This document shows, piece by piece, positions 1 through 5,809 of a stretch of DNA of 15,552 nt. The stretch covers positions 1 through 15,552 of the forward strand of contig CAZHFX010000023.1 of assembly GCA_964531745.1 (NCBI GenBank), read 5' to 3'. The notes below the pieces were generated by a model. That model saw nothing but the letters and a program-made list of their open reading frames with translations. It had not been told where the DNA came from and made no database searches. How positions within the stretch are numbered: position 1 is the stretch's first letter; each line of letters begins with the position of its first letter. Origin of the DNA: JACRFW01 sp964531745. Its GTDB lineage: Bacteria > Patescibacteriota > Patescibacteriia > Magasanikbacterales > GWA2-37-8. The position numbers and the translations under genes were made by a program.

Positions 1-187
1 TGTGGCCGACCACTTGCTTCTCGTCTCCCTGGAGGAAGCCGAGGAGGTCGTAGGTGCGGCCGCCGACGGTCATCGTGGTCGGGATGGCGTCCTTGACCTT
101 CCCGGTGTTGCCCGAGTCGATCAGTGCCCGGAACCGCTCGACGCCGAGCTGTTCCTCCAAGTGTGCCAGGCTGCGGTGATCGCTCAT
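1..187 (-). CDS. Hypothetical protein, 5' portion (runs off the left edge)
   Basis: A minus-strand frame opens with ATG at 187-185 and stays open to the window edge (62 codons). The product begins MSDHRSLAHLEEQLGVERF and is rich in charged residues, with a later stretch TVGGRTYDLLGFLQGDE. An AGGAG ribosome binding site lies 8 nt upstream of the ATG on the minus strand, which strongly supports this start. The DNA is GC-rich and changes abruptly to AT-rich sequence beyond position 220. I do not recognise the family and see no known motif, signal peptide or membrane segment. The open plus-strand frame over the same bases has no good ribosome binding site and is probably a shadow. The C-terminus cannot be judged because the gene is cut by the window. 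Confidence 0.75.
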   Translation of the reverse strand, partial: MSDHRSLAHLEEQLGVERFRALIDSGNTGKVKDAIPTTMTVGGRTYDLLGFLQGDEKQVVGH

Positions 188-325
188 GATCCTTGCTCCT
201 GCCCTTTTATACAAAGGGCTTACTCCTCACCGACTCGGCAAAGAGGAAAGCCACCTTGTTTATGGCCTTCTCTATGCTTACTTATTTAAAAATACACACG
301 GAGAAGGCCAAAATAACCCATTATA
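188..325 (-). promoter_or_regulatory. Leader and probable promoter of the partial gene at 1-187, with hairpins
   Basis: A TATAAT -10 box (minus strand, 320-325) has no convincing -35. The implied leader of about 125 nt contains an inverted repeat GGCCTTCTC (301-309 read on minus) with GAGAAGGCC (264-272), and a second hairpin GCCCTTT/AAAGGGC (219-201) ending only two bases before the AGGAG ribosome binding site. The hairpin next to the ribosome binding site suggests translational control, but this is inference. The stretch 188-408 holds no other gene I can support. Confidence 0.4.
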
Positions 326-408
326 TAGCCAAATACAAAGAACAATCCTAACAGAACAGTTTAGCACGTTTTAGTAGTTTTGTCAAACTAGGGGGTGGAT
401 GAAATTTT

Positions 409-630
409 TTAGTCCAAAAAGTAATTAGGGCTTTTGTGGTACAATTTTGCAAACATCTGTAGTTCTATTACATCTACCCTTTGTTCTCCTGCTTCTACTT
501 TGGAAACATAAGACTGTGGCTTTTTAAATTTCTTAGCCACGTCAATTTGTTTTAATCCAACTTCAAGACGAACGTCTTTTAAACGTTTAACAAATTGTTG
601 ATATTTTTTAGTATGTATTGTATTAGTCAT
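409..630 (-). CDS. Small XRE-family helix-turn-helix protein
   Basis: This 73-residue protein is essentially one helix-turn-helix domain. Residues ~14-70 follow the Cro/C1 (XRE) pattern: RLKDVRLEVGLKQIDVAKKF, then the recognition-helix segment KPQSYVSKVEAGEQRV, and the hydrophobic tail IELQMFAKLYHKSPNYFLD. Proteins of this size and shape are DNA-binding regulators or antitoxins. No toxin-like partner is next to it, so a single-gene regulator is more likely. The ATG at 630-628 is the first start in frame; no strong ribosome binding site is visible. AT-rich upstream sequence carries direct repeats that could be its own operator. The gene is much more AT-rich than the flanking segment at 700-900. 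Target genes cannot be told from sequence. Confidence 0.85.
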   Translation of the reverse strand: MTNTIHTKKYQQFVKRLKDVRLEVGLKQIDVAKKFKKPQSYVSKVEAGEQRVDVIELQMFAKLYHKSPNYFLD

Positions 631-643
631 TAATATATGATAT

Positions 644-694
644 ATTCAAATTAGGAATATCCAAAATTAGGATATTATAATAAAGCAAATTATA
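644..694 (-). promoter_or_regulatory. Promoter and possible operator of the XRE gene
   Basis: On the minus strand two TATAAT boxes occur at 689-694 and 674-679. Between them and the start codon the nonamer AAATTAGGA is repeated on the plus strand (648-656 and 664-672), 16 bp apart. Spacing close to one and a half helical turns, next to the promoter of a helix-turn-helix gene, fits an autoregulatory operator. No good -35 is visible, so promoter assignment is tentative. Confidence 0.4.
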
Positions 695-946
695 CAAGGG
701 AGCCAGCAATTGCGCGCGCACGGGAGGGTGGGGCAAGCGCAAATCGGGTCGGCGACGCATTCGCGTAAGCGAATACGAAAAAACGCCGCTCGCCAAAAGA
801 AAGCCCCCCAATTTTTCCCCTCGGCCTGAGCTCGGGACGAAGGCAAAATTACAATTACAGGCGGGCGGAATTCCCCCCAGACCCCCCTTCCGCCCGCCGG
901 ATTAAAAATTCTTTTCAAAAAAGGTTCGCGCTTCGTTCAGTATTTG
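695..946. other. Intergenic GC-rich stretch without a supported gene
   Basis: No reading frame here has a family-like protein or a ribosome binding site; the minus-strand frames give low-complexity, Arg/Pro/Cys-rich translations. What can be seen are two hairpins: ATTCGC/GCGAAT around GTAA (759-774) and the larger GC-rich inverted repeat at 860-898. Composition is far more GC-rich than the XRE gene to the left, so the join near 700 may be a recombination boundary. Confidence 0.5.
860..898. repeat. GC-rich inverted repeat (GGCGGGCGGAA arms)
   Basis: Arms of 11 bp, GGCGGGCGGAA (860-870) and TTCCGCCCGCC (888-898), match perfectly around a 17-nt spacer. There is no uridine run directly after it, so it is not a standard terminator. 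The arm core GGCGGGCGG recurs in the palindrome at 2720-2760, suggesting a dispersed palindrome family in this genome. Confidence 0.7.
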
Positions 947-1140
947 CGACAAAGTTAAACTTTCGTTTTTTTCGGCCAAAATTGGAAACGGATTTTTCCG
1001 CAACCAAGCCACTTTTCTGTCGACCAGGCGGCGGTTCGTAGCCGTAGACGGCTAAACACAATTTGTGTTTCCGTTTTTTGCCACTGTCCCAAATTAATCG
1101 GGACAACACTGCCAATTTTTTCCACGCTTTACATTTTCAC
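947..1140 (-). repeat. Inverted, internally deleted copy of the recombinase gene
   Basis: Read on the minus strand, this segment matches three separate pieces of the recombinase gene in order: 1122-1140 matches 1239-1257 (19 bp), 1106-1121 matches 2138-2153 (16 bp), and 947-1084 matches 2183-2290 apart from one insertion. About 880 bp of the gene is missing between the first two pieces. The copies differ where hairpins stand: TGTCCC/GGGACA (1085-1105) here replaces an AACGATTTG/CAAATCGTT hairpin (2156-2181) there, and 31 nt made of two palindromes (1040-1053 and 1054-1070) are inserted here. This resembles a non-autonomous deletion derivative of a mobile element. A plus-strand terminator-like AAAGT/ACTTT plus T7 lies at 951-972. 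Confidence 0.85.
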
Positions 1141-1141
1141 T

Positions 1142-2350
1142 TTGCGCTTTCCCACTTTTTGGTTTGAACCAACTCCGCAAGGGCTATTTATGTTGCAGGT
1201 AGCTTTCGGGCAGAGTAAATATTATTCAGACAATTTAAGTGAAAATGTAAAGCGTGGTATTCGCCAAAAACTCAGGCGTGGCGAGTGGCCCAGTCGCGCT
1301 CCTTTTGGCTATTTAAATAATCCTAAGACTAGAAATTTAGAAATAGACCCTATTAAATCTAGGGCGGTTAAAAAAGCGTTTGAGGATTTTGCGACCAGCC
1401 AATATACTCTACAAAGTCTAAGCCAACGCCTGAGTTTTTATGGCGTGGTGAGCGGTTCGGGCAAGCCCTTATGCAAAGCGACTTTGCAAAGAATGTTAAC
1501 CAATAAAGCATATTTAGGACTCATAGAGTATGAGAAGGAAACCCACGAGGGCTGTTTTCCTAAAATTATTGACTTGGCGACTTTTGAAGCTGTACAGAAA
1601 ATACTAAAATCTCGAGCAAGGCCAAGAAAAAGAAAAGAAAGCCATAACTTCCCACTAACTGGATTATTAACCTGTGGTGAATGCGGAGCGGCTATTACAG
1701 CTCAATATGTGCACGGTTGTGGCGGGACATATAGATACTGCAGATGTACTAAACGGCTCGGGCCTTGCTCGCAAAAATATTTGCAAGAAAAACAATTAGC
1801 CGAACAAATAAAAGAACAGCTTCAAAAAGTCGCCATTTCTGATGAGTGGCACGAACAAGGGCTTGCCCGAATTGAAAAATGGAAAGAAGAATTTAAAAAT
1901 AATAATGCCTTTTTCGCCCAAAATTTAGAAAATAAAATGCAGGATACAGAATTAAAACTTAATAAGTTAGTGGATTCATATTTAGAAGGTACGATTGAAA
2001 AAGAAACTTATCTTCTTAAAAAAGAGGAACTGATTAAAATAAAAACAGACCTTTTTTCTGAAAAGTCTGATTTTGGGCGAAAAGGCATTTCTTGGATTGA
2101 ACCTTTACAAGAATTTTGGAAGTCCGCTCACCAAGCGAAAAAATTGGCAGTGTCCAACGATTTGTATGAAATCAAATCGTTTGTGGCAAAAAACGGAACG
2201 AACCGCCGCCTGGTCGACAGAAAAGTGGCTTGGTTGCGGAAAAATCCGTTTCCAATTTTGGCCGAAAAAAACGAAAGTTTAACTTTGTCGGGCTGGAGAG
2301 ACTTGAACTCTCAATCCCCTGGTCCCAAACCAGGTGCTCTAGCCAATTGA
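1142..2350 (+). pseudogene. Large serine recombinase, N-terminally truncated remnant
   Basis: The frame encodes the DNA-binding half of a large serine recombinase (site-specific integrase). Visible parts: the end of the resolvase domain plus linker (residues ~10-50, GQSKYYSDNLSENVKRGI), the 'recombinase' domain (~50-155), a zinc ribbon with CGEC and CRC...C (~172-205), a coiled coil (~235-300) and a basic tail. The catalytic N-terminus of about 110-130 residues, which holds the nucleophilic serine, is absent: homology begins near PTPQGLF and the sequence before it belongs to an inverted copy. The nominal start is TTG at 1142; the first ATG is at 1190. The last ~20 codons (from GWRDLNSQ) are an antisense reading of tRNA-Pro, so the element ends near 2290. 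I judge it inactive unless the catalytic domain is supplied elsewhere. Confidence 0.85.
2265..2286 (-). terminator. Probable terminator after tRNA-Pro
   Basis: On the minus strand, directly after the tRNA-Pro discriminator base, AAAGT-TAA-ACTTT (2286-2274) is followed by CG and seven Ts (2271-2265). The stem is short and AT-rich, so efficiency is doubtful, but the position is right for ending the GIY-YIG/tRNA transcript. The same motif exists in the inverted copy at 951-972. Confidence 0.45.
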
Positions 2351-2361
2351 GCCACAGCCCG
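2288..2361 (-). tRNA. tRNA-Pro (anticodon UGG)
   Basis: A full 74-nt cloverleaf can be drawn on the minus strand: acceptor CGGGCTG/CAGCCCG, D stem GCTC/GAGC, anticodon stem CCTGG/CCAGG with loop TTTGGGA (anticodon TGG, G37), T stem GAGAG/CTCTC with loop TTCAAGT, discriminator A. No CCA is encoded: the next bases are CAA, so CCA must be added after transcription. G36-G37 make it an expected substrate of TrmD. The remnant recombinase element abuts its 3' end, the usual place for tRNA-targeted integration. Confidence 0.96.
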
Positions 2362-2376
2362 TTAGTTATGTTGTCT

Positions 2377-2451
2377 TGGTGCCGCGGGACAGAATCGAAC
2401 TGTCTACGCCTGCCTCTTCAGGGCAGCGCTCTACCAATGAGCTACCGCGGC
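2377..2451 (-). tRNA. tRNA-Phe (anticodon GAA), CCA encoded
   Basis: The minus strand folds as acceptor GCCGCGG/CCGCGGC, D stem GCTC/GAGC, anticodon stem CTGCC/GGCAG with loop CTGAAGA, T stem GACAG/CTGTC with loop TTCGATT, discriminator A, followed by an encoded CCA (2379-2377). The anticodon GAA assigns it to Phe. Position 37 is G, whereas most bacterial tRNA-Phe have A37, the substrate of MiaA. It starts immediately after the stop codon of the GIY-YIG gene (TAA at 2454-2452), so the two are probably on one transcript, and it is followed by tRNA-Pro after an 18-nt spacer. Confidence 0.96.
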
Positions 2452-2688
2452 TTATATTCTCATTTTTAAGAACCGTCTCCCAAAACCAGTTTTAAAATAT
2501 TTTTCTCGTTCGATTGCTTTAGCCTTTTGTTGACAAGCTTCATAGTAAACTAGTTTCATCGGCGACCGTTCTTTAGTTGCTGGTACGAGTCCAGCATTGT
2601 GTTCATGGAGTCTTCTTCGCAGATCTTCGCTATAGCCTATGTAAAGTTTAGTATCTTTTTGACTCTGTAATACGTATGTGTAGAACAT
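2452..2688 (-). CDS. GIY-YIG domain nuclease, short YhbQ/UPF0213-like
   Basis: This 78-residue protein is a stand-alone GIY-YIG domain. It shows the paired motifs YTYVLQS (residues 3-9, 'GIY') and LYIGYSEDLRRRLHEHNAG (15-33, 'YIG' plus the catalytic arginine region), and ends with KAIEREKYFKTGFGRRFLK, where E60 is the likely metal ligand. Such short proteins are structure-specific nuclease homologues of poorly defined role. I chose ATG 2688-2686 because the homology starts there and AGAGGG lies just upstream; the longer frame to 2736 would be read from a palindrome. The promoter at 2794-2822 lies about 100 nt upstream, and the stop codon is adjacent to tRNA-Phe, pointing to a mixed mRNA-tRNA transcript. 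Confidence 0.88.
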   Translation of the reverse strand: MFYTYVLQSQKDTKLYIGYSEDLRRRLHEHNAGLVPATKERSPMKLVYYEACQQKAKAIEREKYFKTGFGRRFLKMRI

Positions 2689-2719
2689 ACCCTCTTGCTG
2701 TACTCTATCAATGAGCCCT

Positions 2720-2760
2720 GCCCGCCCGCCTCGCAAGCTAAGCTTGTGAGGCGGGCGGGC
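2720..2760. repeat. Perfect-length 20-bp-arm palindrome in the GIY-YIG leader
   Basis: Arms 2720-2739 and 2741-2760 pair over 20 positions around one central base, with a single G-T wobble. The outer part is GCCCGCCCGCC and the inner part is CAAGCT/AGCTTG. It lies in the transcribed leader of the GIY-YIG gene. No T run follows on either strand, so it is not a canonical terminator. Its outer core matches the arms at 860-898. Confidence 0.85.
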
Positions 2761-2793
2761 ACCGCGGCGGAATTTTCAAAAATAACACTATTC

Positions 2794-2822
2794 ATGATAG
2801 CAAAGTATTTATCTTTGGTCAA
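2794..2822 (-). promoter_or_regulatory. Promoter of the GIY-YIG/tRNA-Phe/tRNA-Pro unit
   Basis: On the minus strand TTGACC (2822-2817) and TATCAT (2799-2794) are separated by exactly 17 nt. It is back-to-back with the hsp20 promoter 17 bp away, forming a compact divergent promoter region. Confidence 0.65.
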
Positions 2823-2838
2823 CACAAGAACTCCGCAG

Positions 2839-2868
2839 TTTGGCTGTTTCTTTTCGCTATGTTATACT
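2839..2868 (+). promoter_or_regulatory. Promoter of the small heat-shock gene
   Basis: TTGGCT (2840-2845) and TATACT (2863-2868) are spaced by 17 nt. The predicted start of transcription is about 15 nt before the ATG at 2890, leaving little room for a ribosome binding site; none is visible. No CIRCE-type or other heat-shock operator is seen. Confidence 0.5.
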
Positions 2869-2889
2869 ACGTCTATATCACCCGCGTCT

Positions 2890-3330
2890 ATGTTTGAGCG
2901 CAAGACTAACTTAGCCATTATCGGGGGAGGGCAATTAACCGCCGTAGATTTTGGTTCTTCCACCCTTTCTCCCGATGAGGCATCGTGGGCCGAAGAACAT
3001 TCCGAGGGTCAGCTGGCGGTGGATGTGTTTGAAACCGAAACTGATTTGGTGGTGGTGGCGACTATGGCCGGCACGCGGCCCGAAGACATTGAGTTGAATT
3101 TGCAGAATGATTTTTTGACGATTCGCGGCACGCGCCAGCCCCCGATTTCGGTTTCGGCGCGAGCGTTTTATGAAGAGTGTTATTGGGGCCGGTTCTCGCG
3201 CACGATTGTCCTGCCGGTAGACGTAACGAGCGAACTGGCGCGTTCAGAATACAAGAACGGAGTACTGGTTGTTTTTTTGCCGAAAGTTCGGGCGAAACAA
3301 TCCATTCCTATTTTAGTGGTAGAGGAATAA
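2890..3330 (+). CDS. Hsp20/alpha-crystallin small heat-shock protein
   Basis: This cytoplasmic ATP-independent holdase of 146 residues binds unfolding proteins as an oligomer. The alpha-crystallin domain spans ~41-135: it opens with QLAVDVFETETDLVVVATMAG, continues with PEDIELNLQNDFLTIRGTR, and closes with the family signature EYKNGVLVVFLPK. The C-terminal tail carries the I-x-I oligomerisation motif as IPI (139-141). The N-terminal ~40 residues are poorly conserved, as usual. ATG 2890 was chosen because upstream codons run through the promoter and a palindrome. The next gene, a VanW protein, begins 13 nt after the stop, so the two probably form an operon. Codon use is GC-richer than in the neighbouring tRNA region. 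Confidence 0.92.
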   Translation: MFERKTNLAIIGGGQLTAVDFGSSTLSPDEASWAEEHSEGQLAVDVFETETDLVVVATMAGTRPEDIELNLQNDFLTIRGTRQPPISVSARAFYEECYWGRFSRTIVLPVDVTSELARSEYKNGVLVVFLPKVRAKQSIPILVVEE

Positions 3331-3343
3331 GTAAAATACAGAG

Positions 3344-5305
3344 ATGATTATGGAAGAATTACGCCGGGTCATTGTTGATGCCGCGAGTTTTTCTCATTTC
3401 CGCACGCTGGCTCGGATATTTTTTGTTATTTTTGCGGTGTTTGTTCTTCTTGGTTTTGTTTTATTTTTTTCCACTTTACTCTACGTGGAACGGTACGCCG
3501 GGCTGGTCTACCCGGGAGTGAGAGTAGGCAATTATGATTTGGGCGGGCTCTCGGCCGTGACGGTAAAAAACTTTATTGAGAATATTAATAATCGTTACGC
3601 TAAAGAGGGGATTGAGCTGATTATAGCCGCGTCCGATGGCGTGAACAGCCGCAATCTGTTTAAGCCAGTTTCCGGGAGCGATGCCACCGAAGAGGTGGTT
3701 CGTTTGGACAGTGACGCTCTTTCCGCGCTCGCCCTCTCCGCCGGCCGCGCCGGAAATATAAGGCAAAGATTGTTGCTTCCGGTATTGTATGGTTTTATCA
3801 AGCCGCATACGCTCTTGGCGCCGACCACGGCGAATGACGCAGCCTTTCGCGCCGTTTTAGCCGGCGTTTTGAAAGGTCAGGAAGATCCGGCCAAAAATGC
3901 CGCGGTGGTATTTGATTTTCCCGAAACAGACATGGCGCCGCGCGTTGTTCCGGAAAAAGCCGGTTTGACGTTTGAATATCCGGCGATTGAGCGTCAGATT
4001 AAAGAAGCGATGGGGCGTTTATCATTCGCGCCCATTTTCATTCCACTCCGGATATTCCAGCCGACAATTACCGTTCGCGATATTGAACCGGCGCTTGCGG
4101 TTCTTTCCCGTCCGCTTATTTATGGCGATTTGTCTTTTAATTATATTGATCCGGAAACTAAAATGTTGCGCGCCTGGGCGCTTTCCCGCGCCGAATTGGC
4201 CGTTCTCTCGGAGGTGAGACGAGACGACAACGGCACGATAATTCTAGCGCTTCAGGCCGGCGCGGTGAAAAAATATTTGGCTGATTTTGTAAAGCCTATG
4301 GTTGACGCCCCGCCGCGCGAAGCCAAATTTGTGTTTGAAAATGACAAGGTAAAAGAATTTCAGGCCAGCCGAACGGGGCTTTTGGTTGATCTTGATAAAA
4401 CCTACAATGACTTTGACGCCGCGTTTCGGGCGCGCAACTACGCGCCCTCTGAAGCCATCAAGACAGTTAGCGTGAGCGTTATTATCGCCGAACCGAAAGT
4501 GAAAACTGCTGATGTCAATAATTTAGGGATCACCGATGTTTTGGGCGCTGGCGTGTCTACCTTCAAGGACAGCCACACGAATCGTATTAAAAATATCGCC
4601 CATGCCGCGGAGCGGCTGAATGGCACGCTTATTAAGCCAGGTGAAATTTTTTCGGCCAACAAAGCCGCTGGACCGTTTACCGCCGACAATGGCTATCTGC
4701 CGGAGCAGGTTATTAAAGGGAGAGAGATTAAACCGGAGATAGGTGGCGGCATGTGCCAGATCGGCACCACTTTATTCCGCATGGCGATGAACTCCGGCAT
4801 GGATGTTACGCAACGGCGCAACCATTCGCTCGTAGTCAGTTACTACGCCGACCCGGTTAACGGCAACCCGGGCACCGACGCCACTCTCTATGAACCGGAT
4901 TTGGATTTGAAATTTATTAATGATACCGGCCGCCACCTGTTGCTTCAAACCGACATTGACTACAAGAAGCAACAGCTTGTCTTCACTTTGTGGGGTAACC
5001 CGGATGGGCGAAGCGGATCATATACCCACCCGCTGGTTAGCCGCTGGATTCCCGCCGGGGACCAGGAACAGATTTTAGTTGATGATGGCGCTCTCAAGCC
5101 CGGAGAGAAGAAGTGCCAGACGGCCTTTCGCGGAGCGGTGGCGAGTTTTACCTATACGCGCGTCACTCCTCAGGGCGAAAAAATTGAACGAGGGTTTGAC
5201 AGCTATTATCGTCCCTTGCCGAAAATTTGTCTGGTCGGAGCCGAACCGGGAACGTGTCCGAGCGGCGGGTGTTTGCCGACTGTTGCCACGTCAACGAAAC
5301 AATAA
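3344..5305 (+). CDS. VanW family protein with N-terminal membrane anchor
   Basis: The 653-residue product has one strong membrane segment at ~22-47 (ARIFFVIFAVFVLLGFVLFF), then a large extracytoplasmic part. Residues ~60-380 resemble the repeated peptidoglycan-binding-like domains found before VanW domains. The VanW domain follows at ~390-560, with STFKDSHTNRIKNIAHAAERL, the glycine-rich signature IGGGMCQIGTTLFRMAMNSG and RRNHS. A short Cys-containing tail ends the protein. VanW proteins are linked to the cell wall but their exact reaction is unknown. ATG 3344 is the first start; ATG 3350 is equally possible because GAG at 3341-3343 would be better spaced from it. The gene follows hsp20 closely and ends at a bidirectional terminator shared with the minus-strand RNA. 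Confidence 0.9.
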   Translation: MIMEELRRVIVDAASFSHFRTLARIFFVIFAVFVLLGFVLFFSTLLYVERYAGLVYPGVRVGNYDLGGLSAVTVKNFIENINNRYAKEGIELIIAASDGVNSRNLFKPVSGSDATEEVVRLDSDALSALALSAGRAGNIRQRLLLPVLYGFIKPHTLLAPTTANDAAFRAVLAGVLKGQEDPAKNAAVVFDFPETDMAPRVVPEKAGLTFEYPAIERQIKEAMGRLSFAPIFIPLRIFQPTITVRDIEPALAVLSRPLIYGDLSFNYIDPETKMLRAWALSRAELAVLSEVRRDDNGTIILALQAGAVKKYLADFVKPMVDAPPREAKFVFENDKVKEFQASRTGLLVDLDKTYNDFDAAFRARNYAPSEAIKTVSVSVIIAEPKVKTADVNNLGITDVLGAGVSTFKDSHTNRIKNIAHAAERLNGTLIKPGEIFSANKAAGPFTADNGYLPEQVIKGREIKPEIGGGMCQIGTTLFRMAMNSGMDVTQRRNHSLVVSYYADPVNGNPGTDATLYEPDLDLKFINDTGRHLLLQTDIDYKKQQLVFTLWGNPDGRSGSYTHPLVSRWIPAGDQEQILVDDGALKPGEKKCQTAFRGAVASFTYTRVTPQGEKIERGFDSYYRPLPKICLVGAEPGTCPSGGCLPTVATSTKQ

Positions 5306-5348
5306 AATAAAACCTCCCTCATACACTGAAGTACGAGGGAGGATTGTT
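5301..5348. terminator. Bidirectional intrinsic terminator
   Basis: CCTCCCTC (5313-5320) pairs with GAGGGAGG (5335-5342). On the plus strand it is followed by ATTGTTTTTAT, ending the hsp20-vanW transcript; on the minus strand it is followed by TTTTATTTTATT, ending the RNA that starts near 5629. Convergent use is supported by T-rich sequence on both sides. Confidence 0.85.
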
Positions 5349-5629
5349 TTTATCGGTCGCAGAGCGACCAAACCGCACCCAAGAAGATGTGTCACAGGAT
5401 AAAGGCGAGCCGAAGCCGGCCTTTACCTGCAACACATCTCCATGCTTGTCGTGGATACGGGAAGATGCTTATTTGCAAGAGACCAGCTCTTGAAATAAAC
5501 ATATTCCCAAATCCAGCGCCTCGCTTCATCCGGAATGTAGGGTTATGGTATGTGTAGCCAATCGGGCCAAAGTGCTTAGTATTGCCACCTGGCGGCCTTG
5601 ATTGGCCTAGTTGTTAATTTTTCAACAAC
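5305..5629 (-). ncRNA. Candidate structured non-coding RNA, family unknown (~320 nt)
   Basis: A consensus promoter (5635-5663) and a strong terminator (5313-5342) frame about 320 nt with no credible reading frame. The transcript, read on the minus strand, folds readily: GTTGTT/AACAAC at its 5' end; GCCAATC with GATTGGC enclosing a GCC-AGGT-GGC hairpin; a long arm TGGAT..GGGAA..GTTTATTT-CAAGAG / CTCTTG..AAATAAGC..TTCCC..ATCCA; AGATGTGT/ACACATCT enclosing CAGG/CCTG and AAAGGC/GCCTTT; and GGTCGC-TCT-GCGACC before the terminator. I compared it by eye with tmRNA, RNase P RNA, 4.5S SRP RNA and 6S RNA and found none of their key motifs. It may be a known family I cannot recall or a lineage-specific RNA. 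Confidence 0.7.
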
Positions 5630-5634
5630 AAAGA

Positions 5635-5663
5635 ATTATACCATATTAACCGATTTTTGTCAA
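5635..5663 (-). promoter_or_regulatory. Consensus promoter of the candidate ncRNA
   Basis: On the minus strand TTGACA (5663-5658) and TATAAT (5640-5635) are both perfect and separated by exactly 17 nt. It is the best-matching promoter in the window, equalled in quality only by the rRNA promoter, which suggests an abundant RNA. Confidence 0.9.
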
Positions 5664-5721
5664 GGCCAACGGTGGGTAACTGGCTTCGCTGGCCTAAAGA
5701 TTGGCTAAAATGACATAAAAA

Positions 5722-5790
5722 TCCGCCTTTCTGGCCGGCTAGCTTTGCTAGAGTTTTAGTGAGGCAAGCAGGCAGGGCGTGAAGGGCGGA
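5722..5790 (-). terminator. Possible terminator region downstream of clpP
   Basis: On the minus strand TCCGCC (5790-5785) can pair with GGCGGA (5727-5722), which is followed by TTTTTAT. The long enclosed segment contains its own hairpin CTAGC-AAA-GCTAG. The wide loop makes this weaker than a standard terminator. Apart from this, and the promoter at 5635-5663, I see nothing else between the ncRNA and clpP. Confidence 0.45.
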
Positions 5791-5809
5791 ATTTATTTTT
5801 TTTGGTTTT

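Noticed and set aside
1..374. Plus-strand genes at 2-289 and 186-374
   Set aside because: Antisense to the gene with a good ribosome binding site, or lying in its leader, with no family-like translation.
2289..2469. Protein-coding frames across the tRNA genes (recombinase tail and a separate frame)
   Set aside because: Both are translations of tRNA-Pro and tRNA-Phe antisense sequence.
2695..2889. 65-codon extension of the small heat-shock protein
   Set aside because: It reads through the palindrome and both divergent promoters and has no family homology.
5305..5629. Assignment of the ncRNA as tmRNA, RNase P RNA, SRP RNA or 6S RNA
   Set aside because: No tRNA-like ends or tag peptide, no RNase P core boxes, no GGAAGGAAGCAGC-type SRP loop, and no 6S-like single long bubble stem were seen by eye.
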